This document shows, piece after piece, positions 33,989 through 43,402 of a stretch of 64,000 bases of DNA (its first letter is position 1; every line of letters begins with the position of its first letter). The notes beneath the pieces are model-generated. The model had not been told where the DNA came from, made no database searches, and was given only the letters and a program-made list of their open reading frames with translations. The position numbers and the translations under genes were made by a program. This DNA comes from Roseihalotalea indica (GTDB lineage Bacteria; Bacteroidota; Bacteroidia; Cytophagales; Cyclobacteriaceae), in the NCBI RefSeq assembly GCF_022458895.1, contig NZ_JAINFL010000006.1, forward strand, positions 310,001-374,000. Reading direction: 5' to 3'.

Positions 33989-34777
33989 TTACAAAACTAT
34001 TTCAGATGTAAAACCTGGTGGGCAAAAAGGTGGGCATACCGTTGACCGATCTGCTACAGGATATGAAGGTGTCGTATTGCCGACATTTGACGGGGTTGCT
34101 AAAATTTCCTGATTGGCTATTGCATCCTGGCCGATGTATAACCACAAACCAGGAGTAGATTGATGAGTCAGAAGAGTTTCAAGCAAGGTGCGCCCCTGAA
34201 TTAACGCCCGGCCTTCACCGGTACCAGCGATATAAGCGTCAACCATGCTTTGGGCATCATCAAGAGAAATAGCCAAGCCATCTGAAGGAGATATAGTCGG
34301 AGCTTCAGTTTCCTCACCGTGGAATAATGGCGAAGATGATTCGTATCCTGAGGGCTGGTATGCTTGTAGGAGGTGATCGGAGTCCCCATACATAGAGCCA
34401 TCCGCCGCCTCTATCAAAGGTTCAATAATAACAGAAAGTTCTGAAGAAGAGGTGTAACCGAAGATCCAGCGAATAGCCACCATATTAGGCAAATCCAATA
34501 GCTGCTGCATAGCATCAGTGCCAATAAAAAGTGCCGCCGGCTGATCAGGATTGTTGCTTTGATATGTATCGGTAAGAGCAATAGCCTCTTCAAGAGGGAT
34601 CAATTCACCAATACTAGCATTGGATTCATTACTTTCGTTCTGGTTTAAAATTAATGCTTCGGAGCTACTTCCAGTATAACTTGCAGATTGCAACGGTGGC
34701 TCATCCTGACAAGCAGTCACTATTACAAAGAAAAAGATGATGGTAAGAAGGTGGCGATGAGAAAAATGTGGGTTCAT
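33989..34777 (-). CDS. Putative lipoprotein of the HK/RR operon
   Basis: A 262-residue protein with a lipoprotein signal (LLTIIFFFVIVTAC, lipobox VTAC with Cys23), so it should be anchored to the outer or inner membrane. The mature part has two similar blocks of about 90 residues: EAIALTDTYQSNNPDQPAALFIG ... LPNMVAIRWIFGY and DAQSMVDAYIAGTGEGRAL ... STPGLWLYIGQD, suggesting an internal duplication. It ends in a Cys-containing PPFCPPGF tail. It precedes the membrane protein gene by 10 bases and is probably the first gene of the operon. Ligand-binding role possible, not shown. Confidence 0.75.
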   Translation of the reverse strand: MNPHFSHRHLLTIIFFFVIVTACQDEPPLQSASYTGSSSEALILNQNESNESNASIGELIPLEEAIALTDTYQSNNPDQPAALFIGTDAMQQLLDLPNMVAIRWIFGYTSSSELSVIIEPLIEAADGSMYGDSDHLLQAYQPSGYESSSPLFHGEETEAPTISPSDGLAISLDDAQSMVDAYIAGTGEGRALIQGRTLLETLLTHQSTPGLWLYIGQDAIANQEILATPSNVGNTTPSYPVADRSTVCPPFCPPGFTSEIVL

Positions 34778-35551
34778 TTGTTATGGATATTGTGTGTTAT
34801 CCAAAGTAGATAAATCACTAGGGCTAGTAAAATTTTTAGTGACCTGAGGGGCAGTAATCGAAAATTATATCGTACAAACACGTAGGTATTGCGTGAAATT
34901 ACGGTAGGTGTTTTATGCTGTATAGTGTGCTGATCAAAACCAGTAAGTATGGGGAAGCACCTGATATGTGTATGGAAGTGATCTTTCAACGCTTTCAAGA
35001 ACTTTTCGCACTTCATGACTTTAACTACCAGCTTCAGGAAGGACAAACGAGCACTTGAGCTAGACTGAGGTAAAAGAAAAACACACATAGTGCCTCATGA
35101 AAACAATTTCTGGAACGTTATAAGAGGTTATGCAGCCTTTGGGCTGCCGTGTTTGTAAGACGGTTGTTTTCCAGAGTTAGCACTGGCGATTGCTTACCAG
35201 TACATTGTTTATAAGGGCATCAAGAATAAACGGAAATCACTCTCGGATTAGAACGGTGATATAAGAAATTGTAAATACTGTTTTTATTAATAACATACAA
35301 GCAACCTATGTTAGTTAAAACATATAGCTCGAATAGTAAAGTGTTTATTATCAGTTAATTATATGATGTGTGAGCATATTTTTCCCTGTTTAAATAGATA
35401 TTTCAATGCAAAGAAAGTAGTAATATTGGTGAGGAAGGTGAAATGTCAGAGACTTATGACGTATTACTCCTTTTTACAATTTATCATTGTCATGCATATC
35501 AATTATATTGTCGCTTTCTAGTAAACCATCCTTCGACACTTAACTTGTCTT
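34778..35551. other. Gene-poor region with ambiguous short frames
   Basis: Nearly 800 bases without a confident gene. A minus frame (34774-35016 from its internal ATG) would encode 80 residues ending with a hydrophobic stretch and share ATGA with the lipoprotein start, while a plus frame (34915-35058) encodes 47 residues (MLYSVLIKTSKYGEAPD...). The two overlap, and neither is recognisable. At about 35166-35249 a further plus frame encodes DGCFPELALAIAYQYIVYKG... before a stop and has no start; it may be a gene remnant. A GCAGCC/GGCTGC hairpin lies at 35132-35147. AT content rises toward 35551, the promoter side of the next gene. Confidence 0.5.
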
Positions 35552-36955
35552 ATGGAATTAACTCGAACTCCTTCCACAAAAGAAAAGGCATTAGCCGTAA
35601 ATCTGGATCAGACCGTGTATGGGTCCTTTGCCGAAATTGGCGCGGGGCAGGAAACAGCCGCTAATTTTTTCAAAGTCGGAAGCGCCTCCGGTACCATTGC
35701 TAAAACCATGTCGGCCTATGATATGAAGTTTAGCGATGAGATTTACGGAAAAAGCAAGCGCTACGTAAGCGAAGAGCGCGTCATGAAAATGCTGGATCAT
35801 GAGATGGATCTTATTCTGGAGCGTTTGGCAGAAAGAGCGAATGCAACCAAGTTTTTTGTATTTGCCAACACTATAGAAACATTAAACTATCATAAAACGA
35901 ACCAGGGACACGGCTGGATCGGTATGCGGTTTCAAACCGAGCCGAATGGCCCGATGGACGAATGTGTCATTCATGTCTTATTATATGATAACGATTCTAG
36001 TCTTCAGCAACAGGCCTTAGGCATACTAGGAGTAAATCTGGTATATGGCTGTAGCTTCTTATCTGACCCTGAAGAACTGATGCTTTCTTTGACCGATAAC
36101 CTGGCGTCTGATCGTATTGAAATTGACTTTTTCCGGTTAAGAGGACCTAATTTTGCGCACGTAGACAACCGATTAATGGCATTAAAGCTAGTAAAAACCG
36201 GTATTAGCCGGGCCACTATGTTTGATGCTGATGGTACTGTACTACAGCCGCAGGAAGCGCTGTACAAAAAAAATATTTTGATCCTTCGTGGCAGGTTCCG
36301 CCCTGTAACCCTTGTAAACATGGACATGCTACGGGTTGGGTTAGAAGCCTTTATGCATGATGAGCAGATGGAAGAGGATTCCATTGTCCGTATTTCAGAA
36401 CTCACGCTGCACGGTCTGACGGATGAAAGCGGTATTGACGATAAAGATTTTCTTCAGCGAGTAGATATCCTGGGTTCGTTAGGGCAGAAGGTGCTTATTT
36501 CAGATTATCGGCGTTATTATTCACTGGCCGGCTATATTTCTCAATTAACCAAAGGTAAGATCGGCATTGTGCTGGGTATCAAAAGCCTGCACCAGTTATT
36601 TGATGAATCGTATTATCGGGATTTGCACGGTGGAATTCTGGAAGCATTTGGCGCGCTCTTTAAAAGTAATATTCGCTTATACGTGTTTCCTTCTTATCAG
36701 CCAGAATCCAAGTCAATGTTTACGCTGAAAGATATGGATCTACCCAGCCACCTGGATAATCTGTACCAGTTTTTGTGTGAGACCAAGCAGATTGTAGATC
36801 TGCACCCAACCAATATAGAGCATCTGGCTATTTACAGTGATAATGTACTCACTATGATTAAAAATGGAGAAAGTGGCTGGGAAAAATTAGTGCCTTCTGA
36901 AGTATCTGAGGCAATTAAATCGAAATCTTTATTTGACTATCAGCAGACTGAGTGA
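35552..36955 (+). CDS. Conserved protein of unknown function (GAGQE family)
   Basis: A 467-residue soluble protein that belongs, as I recall it, to a widely distributed uncharacterised family whose N-terminus reads V.LD.T.YG.FAEIGAGQE followed by AKTMSAYDMKFSDEIYGKS.RYV. It has no signal peptide or membrane segment. A later part (RVDILGSLGQKVLISDYRRYYSLAGYIS, then IGIVLGIKSLHQLF) is alpha/beta. Database labels for relatives vary; I cannot confirm a reaction. It stands alone upstream of the sulfatase gene, with a long AT-rich leader region. Confidence 0.8.
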   Translation: MELTRTPSTKEKALAVNLDQTVYGSFAEIGAGQETAANFFKVGSASGTIAKTMSAYDMKFSDEIYGKSKRYVSEERVMKMLDHEMDLILERLAERANATKFFVFANTIETLNYHKTNQGHGWIGMRFQTEPNGPMDECVIHVLLYDNDSSLQQQALGILGVNLVYGCSFLSDPEELMLSLTDNLASDRIEIDFFRLRGPNFAHVDNRLMALKLVKTGISRATMFDADGTVLQPQEALYKKNILILRGRFRPVTLVNMDMLRVGLEAFMHDEQMEEDSIVRISELTLHGLTDESGIDDKDFLQRVDILGSLGQKVLISDYRRYYSLAGYISQLTKGKIGIVLGIKSLHQLFDESYYRDLHGGILEAFGALFKSNIRLYVFPSYQPESKSMFTLKDMDLPSHLDNLYQFLCETKQIVDLHPTNIEHLAIYSDNVLTMIKNGESGWEKLVPSEVSEAIKSKSLFDYQQTE

Positions 36956-37026
36956 TATAAATACTTGAATCCCAAAGAGAGGGCTTTACTTTACTCTGCT
37001 AAGCGCTGCAACAACATTCCTGTTTT

Positions 37027-38541
37027 ATGAAAAAGCTACTGTTCTCCTCCTCAGTGTGGATGATCTTTCTGGCCATGCTAATGGGCTGTATGGCAGAGAG
37101 TAAAACTACAGAAACTGATGCGCCAGATCGTCCCAATATTGTATTGCTCTTTGCCGATGACCAAACGTATACGGCAGTCCATGCACTAGGTAACGAGGAA
37201 ATTAAAACGCCAAATCTAGATAGGCTGGTACAGCACGGAACTACGTTCACGCATGCTTACAACATGGGGGGGTGGAATGGTGCCATCTGTGTGGCTTCCC
37301 GCGCTATGATGATCTCGGGGCGTTCTATCTGGCGAGCTAATCAGTTCCGGCAGCACTGGGTTCAGGGCGATTCTATTGAGCAAACCTGGGGTAAATTAAT
37401 GGAACAACAAGGGTACACAACATATATGACCGGTAAGTGGCATGTAGATGCGAAAGCAGATACCGTTTTCCAAACGGTACGCCATGTGCGCCCCGGTATG
37501 CCCGTAGATGCTCGAGGAAACGTTCCCCTGGGAGACCAGGAAAACCGACCAGTGGGGTATTACCGACCGCTGGATGAGAACGATGATTCCTGGTCACCAT
37601 CTGACCCTAAGTTTGGTGGATATTGGGAAGGAGGCGCCCACTGGAGCGAAGTGCTGAAGGATGATGCGCTGACTTTTATTGACAGTGCTTCTGCAAAATC
37701 TGATCCCTTCTTTATGTATCTGGCGTTTAATGCACCTCATGATCCGCGGCAAGCACCCCAGGAATTTGTTGATCAGTATCCGTTAGACAGTATTTCGTTG
37801 CCCGAAAGCTGGCTTCCCGAATATCCTAATCAGGAAGCCATTGGGCTTGGTCCAAAACTGCGCGATGAAGCCCTGGCACCTTTTCCGAGAACTGAATACG
37901 CCACCAAAGTACATATTCAGGAATATTACGCCATCATCACCCATCTGGATGAGCAAATCGGGAAGATTTTGGATGCTTTAGAAGCTAGTGGTAAAATGGA
38001 GAATACGTACATTTTCTTCACAGCCGATCATGGGCTAGCTATCGGGCGACACGGACTAATGGGTAAGCAAAACATGTATGATCATAGCATGCGGGTCCCG
38101 TTGATGATGGTCGGGCCAGATATCCCGGAAGGTAAGAAGGTAGATACGGATGTGTACCTTCAGGATATTATGGCGACCAGTCTGGAGCTGGCTGGTATTG
38201 AAAAGCCGAAGTATGTAGATTTCAACAGTTTTCTGGCTGCTGCTCGGGGAAATTCTGACCAAGGGGCATACGACGCTATATACGGTTGTTATATCAATGA
38301 CCAGCGGATGATCAGAAAAGATGGCTTCAAACTGATTGTCTACCCAAAAGCTGATGAAGTGTTATTATACGACGAAACGAAAGACCCGCATGAAATCACG
38401 AATCTGGCGGATGATCCGGCCTATGCCAATAAGCTAATCAGCTTGTTTGACGACCTTCAGGCATTGCAAAAACAGTACGATGATACCTTGAACCTGCAAC
38501 CACTATATACCGAAGTGAGAAACCGGGATCATGAAAATTAA
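37027..38541 (+). CDS. Sulfatase lipoprotein with CxAxR active-site motif
   Basis: A 504-residue arylsulfatase-type hydrolase, lipoprotein by its signal (MIFLAMLMGC, Cys21 lipobox). Metal-binding NIVLLFADDQ starts the catalytic domain. The formylglycine site reads C88-V-A-S-R92 rather than the usual C-x-P-S-R; the maturase that acts on it may differ (see finding). The C-terminal half has the FFTADHGLAIGRHGLMGKQNMYDHS block with the second set of metal and substrate residues. Substrate unknown; likely a sulfated polysaccharide or steroid. It follows the GAGQE-family gene by 71 bases. Confidence 0.9.
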   Translation: MKKLLFSSSVWMIFLAMLMGCMAESKTTETDAPDRPNIVLLFADDQTYTAVHALGNEEIKTPNLDRLVQHGTTFTHAYNMGGWNGAICVASRAMMISGRSIWRANQFRQHWVQGDSIEQTWGKLMEQQGYTTYMTGKWHVDAKADTVFQTVRHVRPGMPVDARGNVPLGDQENRPVGYYRPLDENDDSWSPSDPKFGGYWEGGAHWSEVLKDDALTFIDSASAKSDPFFMYLAFNAPHDPRQAPQEFVDQYPLDSISLPESWLPEYPNQEAIGLGPKLRDEALAPFPRTEYATKVHIQEYYAIITHLDEQIGKILDALEASGKMENTYIFFTADHGLAIGRHGLMGKQNMYDHSMRVPLMMVGPDIPEGKKVDTDVYLQDIMATSLELAGIEKPKYVDFNSFLAAARGNSDQGAYDAIYGCYINDQRMIRKDGFKLIVYPKADEVLLYDETKDPHEITNLADDPAYANKLISLFDDLQALQKQYDDTLNLQPLYTEVRNRDHEN

Positions 38542-38685
38542 AGCAAAAGCTGAAATTGACTTCGTTTAACTGCAATAGCGAAGAGTATCTTGAATAGAAA
38601 TTTTCAAAAATCCGGCATTCTCGTATCTTTATTTGTTATTAGAGTATACCACCTATAGTTAATCGTATTAAAGCACACTACCGTT

Positions 38686-39282
38686 ATGAAATATAGCCTG
38701 ATCATTGTTTTCCTTGCCGGACTAGCCATTACCTGTCTGGCCCAATCAACGCTTCCTTCTGTCGAACTTCAAATCAAAACAGCGGTATTGGCTGCCCCTG
38801 AAGAGCAGCGCGAAGGAGCAATGGTTTATGGATATGATGAAGAAGGCGAAATGGTAGTATTGCGAGAAGGAAGTAACGATCTTGTTTGTATTGCGGATAA
38901 TCCGTTGCAAGAGGGTTTTAGTGCGTCTTGCTACCATCGCGATCTGGAGCCTTTTATGGAACGGGGCCGCGTTCTGCGTAAAGAAGGGAAATCTTCTCAG
39001 GAAATTTTTGATATGCGGGAAGAGGAAGTGAAAAGCGGTAAACTAAAAATGCCGGAAGACCCTACCACCTTATTTGTGTTTTCTGCTCCAAAAGAACAGT
39101 ACGATGCTTCTTCGGGTGAAGTCACTGAAGGCAATTTTCGCTATGTAGTCTATATCCCATACGCCACGCCCGAAAGTACCGGCTTGCCATTAGGCCCCGA
39201 GGCCCCTGGTATGCCCTGGATCATGGACCCCGGTACCCATCGTGCTCATATCATGATTAACCCGCCAGCCCCAGCCCAGTAA
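38686..39282 (+). CDS. Secreted hypothetical protein
   Basis: A 198-residue protein with a signal peptide (KYSLIIVFLAGLAITCLAQ). The mature part contains EQREGAMVYGYDEEGEMVVLREGSNDL, FSASCYHRDLEPFMERGR and a C-terminal segment GPEAPGMPWIMDPGTHRAHIMINPP. I do not recognise a family. The single Cys pair (C68, C82, roughly) could form a disulfide. It lies 144 bases after the sulfatase gene and 122 bases before the convergent hydrolase gene. Confidence 0.65.
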   Translation: MKYSLIIVFLAGLAITCLAQSTLPSVELQIKTAVLAAPEEQREGAMVYGYDEEGEMVVLREGSNDLVCIADNPLQEGFSASCYHRDLEPFMERGRVLRKEGKSSQEIFDMREEEVKSGKLKMPEDPTTLFVFSAPKEQYDASSGEVTEGNFRYVVYIPYATPESTGLPLGPEAPGMPWIMDPGTHRAHIMINPPAPAQ

Positions 39283-39404
39283 GCACAACCTCGATTACTC
39301 AGGAAGAGGGAAAGATGTGGCAAGATGGTAGCACTAACTCATATACCTTAGGTATGAACTAGTGCTTTAAAACCAATCTCAAATTTTAAACCTTAATTCA
39401 ATAG

Positions 39405-40805
39405 TCAAATACCCTCAAACAATACATGTTTCTCCATATAATCGGGGATATGAATATTAGACCACCCTTTTTCTTCCAGGCTCTGCTTCATAGCCTGTGA
39501 GCTTTCTATTTCACCATGAACCAGAAATGTTCTTTTCGGAACTTCACGTAATGTGTTGGTCCACTGAAGTAACTCGCTTTTGTCGGCATGAGCTGATAAT
39601 CCGTCAATGCGGCGAACCTGCATTTTAAGCGGTACATTCTGCCCAAAAATTCGGATAGTTTCTTCCTGATCTAAAATAGAACGGCCGCGAGTACCTTTAG
39701 CCTGATAGCCTACAAATAGTATGGTATCTTCCGGGCGAGTAAGTCGGTGAATAAGGTGGTGTAAAATCCGGCCCCCGGTGCACATGCCGCTAGAAGAAAC
39801 AATGATGGCATTCTTCCGAATTTCATTAATACTTTGTGATGCGGGCACACTTCGGTAATAATTAAAAAACTCGTAATCAAAAATGGATTCCATATACTCC
39901 AGGTCCTGATCGCGCAGCTTATGGAAAGTGAAATACTGTTTATAAAGCTTGGTTACATTGATGGCCATCGGACTGTCCAGGTACACCGGTACTTTGGGAA
40001 TCTTGTTAGCTTCCATCAGTGTTTTCAGATAGTACATAACAGTTTGAGTACGGCCCACGGCAAAGGCCGGAATAAGCAGGCAGCCACCCCGATCCATAGC
40101 TTCATTCACCACCGTGGCAAATTCTTCGGTAGGATCTTCCGATAAATTTTCCCGATCACCATACGTAGACTCAACCAGCAATACATCCGTGTGCGACATA
40201 GAAACCGGGTCACGAAGCACCGGTTGATTGTAACGCCCCACGTCTCCGGAAAAGATCAAATTTTTCTGTTGGGATGGCCCGCTGATGGTGATTTCTACCC
40301 AGGCGGCTCCTAAAATATGCCCGGCATTGTGAAATTTAAGACGAATATCATTGCGCAGATAAATATCCTCATCAAATTCGTAGGCCTGAAAAAGGCGAAA
40401 TGTTTGTTCCGCATCTTCGGTTGTATACAGCGGTTTGGGCGGGTTATGCTTCGAGTAGCCTTTCTTTCGGGCCCATTCGGCTTCTTCTTCCTGTAGTTTA
40501 GCCGAGTCAAGCAACATAATGCGAGCCAGGGCAGCTGTAGCGGTAGTGCAGTAGATGGGGCCATCGTAGCCTTCCTTCACTAACTTGGGCAGATACCCTA
40601 TATGGTCAATATGGGCATGCGAGATGACCAAAGCCTCAACCTCGGTGACGTCCATCGGGAACGGGTCCCAGTTGCGCTCCCGGAGTTTTTTTAGTCCCTG
40701 AAACAGACCGCAGTCCATCAGAATCTGGAAGTTATCGATATGAAGAAGGTGTTTAGAGCCGGTAACTGACTGAGCGGCTCCTAGAAATTGGATGGAAACA
40801 TTCAT
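39405..40805 (-). CDS. MBL-fold beta-CASP hydrolase (RNA exonuclease-like)
   Basis: A 466-residue protein. The metallo-beta-lactamase core has FLGAAQSVTGSKHLL, the metal motif SHAHIDHIGYLP, then GDVGRY and the beta-CASP segment. The C-terminal RMM-like part includes VHGEIESSQ. Bacterial members resemble YSH1/CPSF-type RNA exonucleases. I use the ATG at 40805 because it opens the conserved domain; the frame extends to 40865. It is divergent from the PhoD-like gene, with 89 bases between the two starts. Confidence 0.9.
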   Translation of the reverse strand: MNVSIQFLGAAQSVTGSKHLLHIDNFQILMDCGLFQGLKKLRERNWDPFPMDVTEVEALVISHAHIDHIGYLPKLVKEGYDGPIYCTTATAALARIMLLDSAKLQEEEAEWARKKGYSKHNPPKPLYTTEDAEQTFRLFQAYEFDEDIYLRNDIRLKFHNAGHILGAAWVEITISGPSQQKNLIFSGDVGRYNQPVLRDPVSMSHTDVLLVESTYGDRENLSEDPTEEFATVVNEAMDRGGCLLIPAFAVGRTQTVMYYLKTLMEANKIPKVPVYLDSPMAINVTKLYKQYFTFHKLRDQDLEYMESIFDYEFFNYYRSVPASQSINEIRKNAIIVSSSGMCTGGRILHHLIHRLTRPEDTILFVGYQAKGTRGRSILDQEETIRIFGQNVPLKMQVRRIDGLSAHADKSELLQWTNTLREVPKRTFLVHGEIESSQAMKQSLEEKGWSNIHIPDYMEKHVLFEGI

Positions 40806-40894
40806 AAGTGTAGTTTTGGCGAATAAACTACCAACCACTTTGAAAGCAGGGTGTTTGGTCAGCAAGTGGAAAATAACGAATTGTAACGTCCAGC

Positions 40895-42316
40895 ATGAAA
40901 CGAAAGAGTGTCGTTGCCCTGGTGGTGATCATCGGTGTGGTAATCATTAGCTTCCTTGTTTATAAGGTATTTTATACCCCTAACCTGAATGATGAAGATG
41001 TAGCCTACGTGTTAGCCGGAGGCGTGACTCCCACGGGTGCCACAATCACTTTTAATACCTTCCGGCCAGCGAAGGTAAGGGTGCAGGTTAGCACTGAAGC
41101 GGCAACTTTTGCCAATGCTCGGTACTCCGATTACATCCAAACTGAAACGGCTACCCAACATATTGGAAAAGCATTACTCGATAGCCTGAAGCCAAATACT
41201 CAATATTACTACCGACTTGAGGTGAACGATACGATAAATGCTTTTGAGGGCTATAGCGGCACATTCACCACACCGCAAGATGGGCCATTCTCCTACAAAG
41301 TGGCGTTCGGTTCCTGTATGGTAACTGGTTCTTCCAGCCCGATCTTTGAGCAAATTCAGAGTGAAAACCCTCTCTTATTTATCAGTACGGGAGATCTGCA
41401 CTACGAGAATATTAGCAGTGATTGTAAAAATAATTTTGTGCAGGCTTACTACCGCGTCTTTAATTCACCCACCCAGTCTCAACTTTACCGGAGTACGGCC
41501 TTTGCGTATATGTGGGATGACCATGATTTCGGTAGTAATAATAGTGATGGGGCCTCAACCTGCAAAGAAGATGCGATTGCGGCTTACCGTCAGTTTATTC
41601 CGCATTATCCCCTGGCTTTTCGTGAGAGTGATGATCCTATTTCTCAGTCATTTACCCTGGGGCGAGTACGTTTCATCCTGACGGACCTGCGCTCTCAGAA
41701 AGTAAAGCCTGAGTATTCTGGTTGTGAAAGAACGAAAGTCGGTACCAATTTTGGCTCAGAAGAGCATTTGAAGTGGTTTGAGGATCAGATGCTGACCGCC
41801 AAAGATTCAGGGCAGGTAGTCGTGTGGCTCTCGGGCATTCCCTACATCAATCATGAAGGCGGCCCTAATTATCTGTGCGATGAAGATGATGATTGGGGTG
41901 GTTTTCCGGAAGAGCGCCAGGTAATTGCCGATTTTGTAAAAGAACATCAGATTCCGATCAGCATTATTGCCGGAGATGCCCACATGGTGGCTATTGATGA
42001 TGGCACAAATAGTGATTATGCGCAGGGTGGGGGAGCCCCTATTCCGGTTTTTCATGCGGCACCGCTCGATCGGTACGGGTCTTATAAAGGTGGGCCTTAT
42101 TCCGAGGGGTATCGCTCAGAAAGCGGGCAGTATGGAGTGATGGAAATTGAAGACGATGGGGGCGAAGAAGTATGTATCACCTGGACGGCTAAAGATGAAC
42201 GTGGTAGAACCATTAAGAATGCCCGGGATAATGAGATCACTTACCAGTTTTGTTTGCCGGTTTCAGCAGTGCCTGCTGCGCCTGCATCAAATGCCACAGC
42301 GTATAAAATTCACTAA
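40895..42316 (+). CDS. PhoD-like alkaline phosphatase/metallophosphatase
   Basis: A 473-residue protein with an N-terminal membrane anchor or signal (VVALVVIIGVVIISFLVYKVF), an Fn3/PhoD N-terminal domain (about 35-130), and a metallophosphatase domain with AFGSCMV, STGDLHYEN, MWDDHDFGSNNSDGA and IIAGDAHMVAIDDG. PhoD-type enzymes hydrolyse phosphomono- and diesters outside the cell. The C-terminal tail has a proline/alanine-rich stretch. It is divergent from the beta-CASP gene. Confidence 0.88.
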   Translation: MKRKSVVALVVIIGVVIISFLVYKVFYTPNLNDEDVAYVLAGGVTPTGATITFNTFRPAKVRVQVSTEAATFANARYSDYIQTETATQHIGKALLDSLKPNTQYYYRLEVNDTINAFEGYSGTFTTPQDGPFSYKVAFGSCMVTGSSSPIFEQIQSENPLLFISTGDLHYENISSDCKNNFVQAYYRVFNSPTQSQLYRSTAFAYMWDDHDFGSNNSDGASTCKEDAIAAYRQFIPHYPLAFRESDDPISQSFTLGRVRFILTDLRSQKVKPEYSGCERTKVGTNFGSEEHLKWFEDQMLTAKDSGQVVVWLSGIPYINHEGGPNYLCDEDDDWGGFPEERQVIADFVKEHQIPISIIAGDAHMVAIDDGTNSDYAQGGGAPIPVFHAAPLDRYGSYKGGPYSEGYRSESGQYGVMEIEDDGGEEVCITWTAKDERGRTIKNARDNEITYQFCLPVSAVPAAPASNATAYKIH

Positions 42317-42523
42317 TTCTGCTTGCTAGCTAAGTACGATCAAGAAAGAATGGGCGAGTGGGCTTGGGAGGATATGGGTGGCCGGAGACAGTAAGTGATT
42401 GCCCCCCTCAGTTGGCTGTAGGCCGTTTGTCAGGAAATGACTGGTTACTAGCGTAAGGTGGTGCAGAGCGGCCATCCGCCTACTGCCTCCCGCCAGCTTC
42501 TTACCCATCCGTCAATCAATACC
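42317..42523. repeat. GC-rich intergenic element with GGCAG-type repeat
   Basis: A stretch clearly richer in GC than the surrounding intergenic DNA. Around 42483-42495 it holds CTGCCTCCCGCCA, 12 of 13 bases identical to CTGCCTCCTGCCA at 45535-45547. These look like short dispersed GGCAG/GGCGG-rich repeats known from many Bacteroidota intergenic regions (recalled, not checked). No gene is seen on either strand. Confidence 0.4.
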
Positions 42524-43222
42524 TCATCCAACACTAGTTTGATCTTCAATATTTTTTTGGAAGACCAGCCGATGAGACTGGAGCTCTAACGCGCATAGAT
42601 AATTCATTCCTTCGCGAGGGTAAACACACCCGCAATCTAACCCAACAATTGGGTGCTTTTCTATCTGTTTAACTCCAGTCTCTAGCCGCCGTTTGATCTG
42701 GGGAGTATGACCATGCAAAATTATTCGTTCACCCAGCCACTTTTTGTTCAATTTTTGATCTCCCCGAATCCATAGCATAGCATCTTTATCAGAAAATGGG
42801 TCTTCTATAGATAGGTTCAGTCCGGCATGAACCAAGATGTAACGATCTACTTCCTGGTAGTGAGCCATTTTTAAAATAAAGTCAATGTACTCACTGTCAA
42901 TTTCTTTGGGGTGTTCAGCATTAAAACTCTTTAGGGTGGTATCTCCGCCGTTGTAATGTATCCAAAAATAGGCTTCCTGGGAGGTGGGGTTGTTTAAAGC
43001 GTGAAGCATCATAATCTCATGATTACCCAGCAGGCAATGAACATTATGTCGGGTTTTCTTCAGCTGCAAAATGAGATCAAGTACTCCTTTGCTATCAGGT
43101 CCTCGGTCTATATAATCCCCTAAAAGATAGAGAGTATCCTGACGGTTGAATTCAACTTTTTCTAATAGCCTCTCAAATGTTTTGACACAGCCGTGGATGT
43201 CTGTAATGACCCAGTGTTTCAT
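42524..43222 (-). CDS. Ser/Thr-type metallophosphoesterase (PrpE/ApaH-like)
   Basis: A 232-residue cytoplasmic phosphoesterase with the calcineurin-type pattern: ITDIHGCVKTFERLLE, YLLGDYIDRGPDSKGVLD, LLGNHEIMMLHA and HGHTPQIKR. Members are PrpE-like or Ser/Thr protein phosphatases and diadenosine tetraphosphatases. The DGCVYP segment near the end is the usual C-terminal metal motif. It lies between the PhoD-like gene and the VOC gene. Confidence 0.9.
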   Translation of the reverse strand: MKHWVITDIHGCVKTFERLLEKVEFNRQDTLYLLGDYIDRGPDSKGVLDLILQLKKTRHNVHCLLGNHEIMMLHALNNPTSQEAYFWIHYNGGDTTLKSFNAEHPKEIDSEYIDFILKMAHYQEVDRYILVHAGLNLSIEDPFSDKDAMLWIRGDQKLNKKWLGERIILHGHTPQIKRRLETGVKQIEKHPIVGLDCGCVYPREGMNYLCALELQSHRLVFQKNIEDQTSVG

Positions 43223-43402
43223 AGTAACCCCTGCCTTTTCTCAGTAAAAGTAATACAACTATTAGTAAAATGGTTTCGTTAATGGGCAGCTTCTTCAAAA
43301 AGATGGCAGAGGGTACGGATATTTGCAAGTACAAATTTGCTATAATGCGGGTACAGTAAGTGCTTCAGAAAACGAAGAACCAAAATCATATCCATTGGTA
43401 GC

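Noticed and set aside
34774..35088. Minus frame with internal ATG at 35016 (80 aa) sharing ATGA with the lipoprotein gene
   Set aside because: A better-looking plus frame (34915-35058) overlaps it, there is no recognisable domain, and most of it lies in AT-rich DNA; I record it in the region note only.
35132..35147. GCAGCC/GGCTGC hairpin
   Set aside because: Short stem without a U-tract and no gene ending nearby on either strand.
36004..36405. 133-codon minus frame in the GAGQE-family gene
   Set aside because: Antisense shadow of a conserved coding frame.
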